Assembly: GCA_004000155.1 (NCBI GenBank)
Contig: RCSS01000400.1
Span: 1-17,646, forward strand
Direction of reading: 5' to 3'
From: Tubulinosema ratisbonensis
Taxonomy: Eukaryota > Microsporidia > Tubulinosematidae
Length of the DNA: 17,646 nt
This document shows, piece after piece, positions 16,518 through 17,646 of the stretch. Within the stretch, counting starts at the first letter, position 1. The number at the start of each line of letters is the position of its first letter. The notes under the pieces were generated by a model. It searched no databases. It was not told where the DNA came from and was given only the letters and a program-made list of their open reading frames with translations. A program made the position numbers and the translations under genes.

Positions 16518-17213
16518 TTATAATAATANTTTAAAATTTTCATAGAATCNTGAATAAGATATTNAATTATTTTNCGATAAGTCTGTGTTTTNGTTTTTAA
16601 TCTCAGTCTTTAATATTGCTAGNTTTTCTTTAATTTTATTTANGTAATTTNAATCCTTGGNCGATAATGGATTGTTCAAAATATGAAAATNAGACAAANC
16701 AAAACAANTCTTTGTGATAGAATTCATNNATGGCCTGCTGNCCCTNAACTTACTTCGTAGAATTNCNAATAACATCTTTGTTCTTCNGAAGAATCGTTCA
16801 ACAATGCTCCTTTCTTTAAATTTTNATTTTTCTTCATGANNTAAACTTCTTTTTTNGGGCGGNGTAATTATTCTGCAGCCATGGCCGCCTCCAATGTATC
16901 CTTTGTCCGCCAAAATAGCCCNAGAAATCTCTCTGTNATTTTCAGATATATTGTAATCACTTNGAAGTTTGGCACAAAAATNNTNATAAATACAAGATCT
17001 ANTTTTAAAAATTGTAAAATCATGTACACTTCCAGGGTAGCAATCGGAAGCAAATGCACAAANACCATTAGGTAGCACAGCNACTNNAGTTTTTAAGCAA
17101 TATATATAGTNTTTTCCACTAAAATATTCTTTTACGTCATCGAATAGACCTGTANGCTTTTGTATTTCAAATACTGTAGCATCTANAATCAAGACAACTT
17201 CTGGNNTATGCAT
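16518..17213 (-). CDS. Transposase, DDE catalytic half (Harbinger/DDE_Tnp_4)
   Basis: The conserved part runs 231 residues from the Met at 17213, but the same frame is open upstream to the A run at 17242-17250, giving ...NEQLIKNIEC before it. Seen: D11 in LI.DATVF; FSGK.YIYCLKT at 31-42; DCYPGSVHDFTIF with D65; ADKGY at 102-106; and SIVERFF..TKM with E139. These are the catalytic D, D and E and flanking blocks of the DDE superfamily endonuclease of PIF/Harbinger elements. All three acidic residues remain. About 40 codons hold an N, so the residue-level sequence is a blurred consensus. It catalyses cut-and-paste of its element. It ends 154 bp from the stop of the 886-residue orphan and runs toward it. 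Confidence 0.85.
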   Translation of the reverse strand: MHXPEVVLIXDATVFEIQKXTGLFDDVKEYFSGKXYIYCLKTXXAVLPNGXCAFASDCYPGSVHDFTIFKXRSCIYXXFCAKLXSDYNISENXREISXAILADKGYIGGGHGCRIIXPPXKRSLXHEEKXKFKERSIVERFFXRTKMLXXILRSKXRXSRPXMNSITKXCFXLSXFHILNNPLSXKDXNYXNKIKEXLAILKTEIKNXNTDLSXNNXISYSXFYENFKXLL

Positions 17214-17230
17214 ACATTCAATATTTTTTA

Positions 17231-17641
17231 TTAATTGCTCATTTTTTTTTGCATGAAAAAATTTGCTATTAAAATTTTTGCAATGGCATTAAGTGTTTTA
17301 GTGACTATTATGTTGACCGTTGAACATGTCAAATCAAACGTTTTGGAGATTCTTTCAATGGTGTCATAGTGTTCTAGATAAAGCAACACTAATAAGAGTC
17401 TGTCCTTTTCTCCAAGAATTGATCTTCTACCCTTTCCTTTGTAGTTTGATAGTAAAAACCCCTGTAACATCTCATATAAAAAGAGAAATTCGTACTCATC
17501 AAACCCGGTACAGATTTTTACTCCATTTTCCTTTGACAAAAACTTGGAAAAATACCTATTTTCTTCTACTTCAATTTCACTGTCAAAGATAAATCCTGAA
17601 GAAAAGTCATAATAATCGTAATCACAGTCATTTGCGCATTT
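17231..17641 (-). pseudogene. Transposase, helix-turn-helix half, broken from its catalytic half
   Basis: The frame is open from 17641 down to a TAA at 17233-17231. It carries the HTH_Tnp_4-type pattern CTGFDEYEF, GRRSILGEKDRLLLVLLYL, then a recognition-helix-like ISKTFDLTCSTVNIIV, as in Harbinger transposases. No ATG exists in this frame between an in-frame TAA at 17644-17642 and the HTH. The only early start-like codon is TTG at 17539, so the 5' end is damaged or begins past the edge. An acidic, Tyr-rich stretch (DYDYYDF) precedes the HTH. At its 3' end the frame leaves the catalytic half at nine A residues (17250-17242 on the minus strand); ten would join them. This is either a real inactivating deletion or a homopolymer reading error. 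Confidence 0.75.
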
Positions 17642-17646
17642 TTACC

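Larger units (their letters stand above)
16518..17646 (-). mobile_element. PIF/Harbinger-type DNA transposon, incomplete at the window edge
   Basis: A helix-turn-helix half followed by a DDE half, in order on the minus strand and in frames one base apart, form one DDE_Tnp_4-type transposase. The upstream end lies beyond the right edge, and terminal inverted repeats cannot be defined. About 40 ambiguous bases fall between 16529 and 17206 and none from 17207 to the edge. This is what a consensus over several similar genomic copies would give. Confidence 0.8.

Overview
The window looks like a stretch of a microsporidian nuclear genome (a fungus-related intracellular parasite). The DNA is strongly A+T-rich. 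The genes have no visible introns and encode shortened versions of conserved eukaryotic proteins (two Rab GTPases, phosphomevalonate kinase, an adaptor medium chain, a CTLH/GID ubiquitin-ligase subunit, a SCCPDH-type oxidoreductase). Several start codons are closely preceded by a CCC triplet, a known microsporidian start-region signal. The long gene-poor tracts and transposon remains suggest one of the larger, TE-rich microsporidian genomes. I cannot name the genus from sequence alone.

Layout. 1-728 (-): 5' part of a multi-pass membrane protein running off the left edge, read here as dolichol kinase (SEC59). 808-1764 (+): Gid9/MAEA-like subunit, divergent from it. 1765-5559: 3.8 kb without an intact gene, holding one clear and one probable decayed Merlin (IS1016/ISXO2-like) transposase and a small dispersed repeat. 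5560-6213 (+) Rab11-like and 6600-7211 (-) Rab1/Ypt1-like GTPases lie tail to tail. 7300-8271 (-): phosphomevalonate kinase. 8449-9450 (-): AP-complex mu subunit. 9451-10471: non-coding, with the second copy of the dispersed repeat. 10472-11581 (-): unrecognised. 11644-12762 (-): SCCPDH-like oxidoreductase. 12941-13318 (-): small unrecognised gene, next to an AT minisatellite. 13703-16363 (+): an 886-residue orphan with a cysteine-rich core and long Lys/Ser/Glu-rich arms. 16518-right edge (-): PIF/Harbinger-type transposase split by a one-base slip in an A run, with many ambiguous bases over its catalytic half.

How the genes fit together. There is no operon logic. Rab1, Rab11 and the mu chain belong to membrane traffic. 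Phosphomevalonate kinase (isoprenoid supply) and the dolichol kinase candidate bracket one route: mevalonate to dolichyl phosphate and also to Rab prenylation. The least explained item is the 886-residue orphan. The best evolutionary story is the layering of two transposon families: ancient dead Merlin copies and a recent, probably multi-copy Harbinger-like element.
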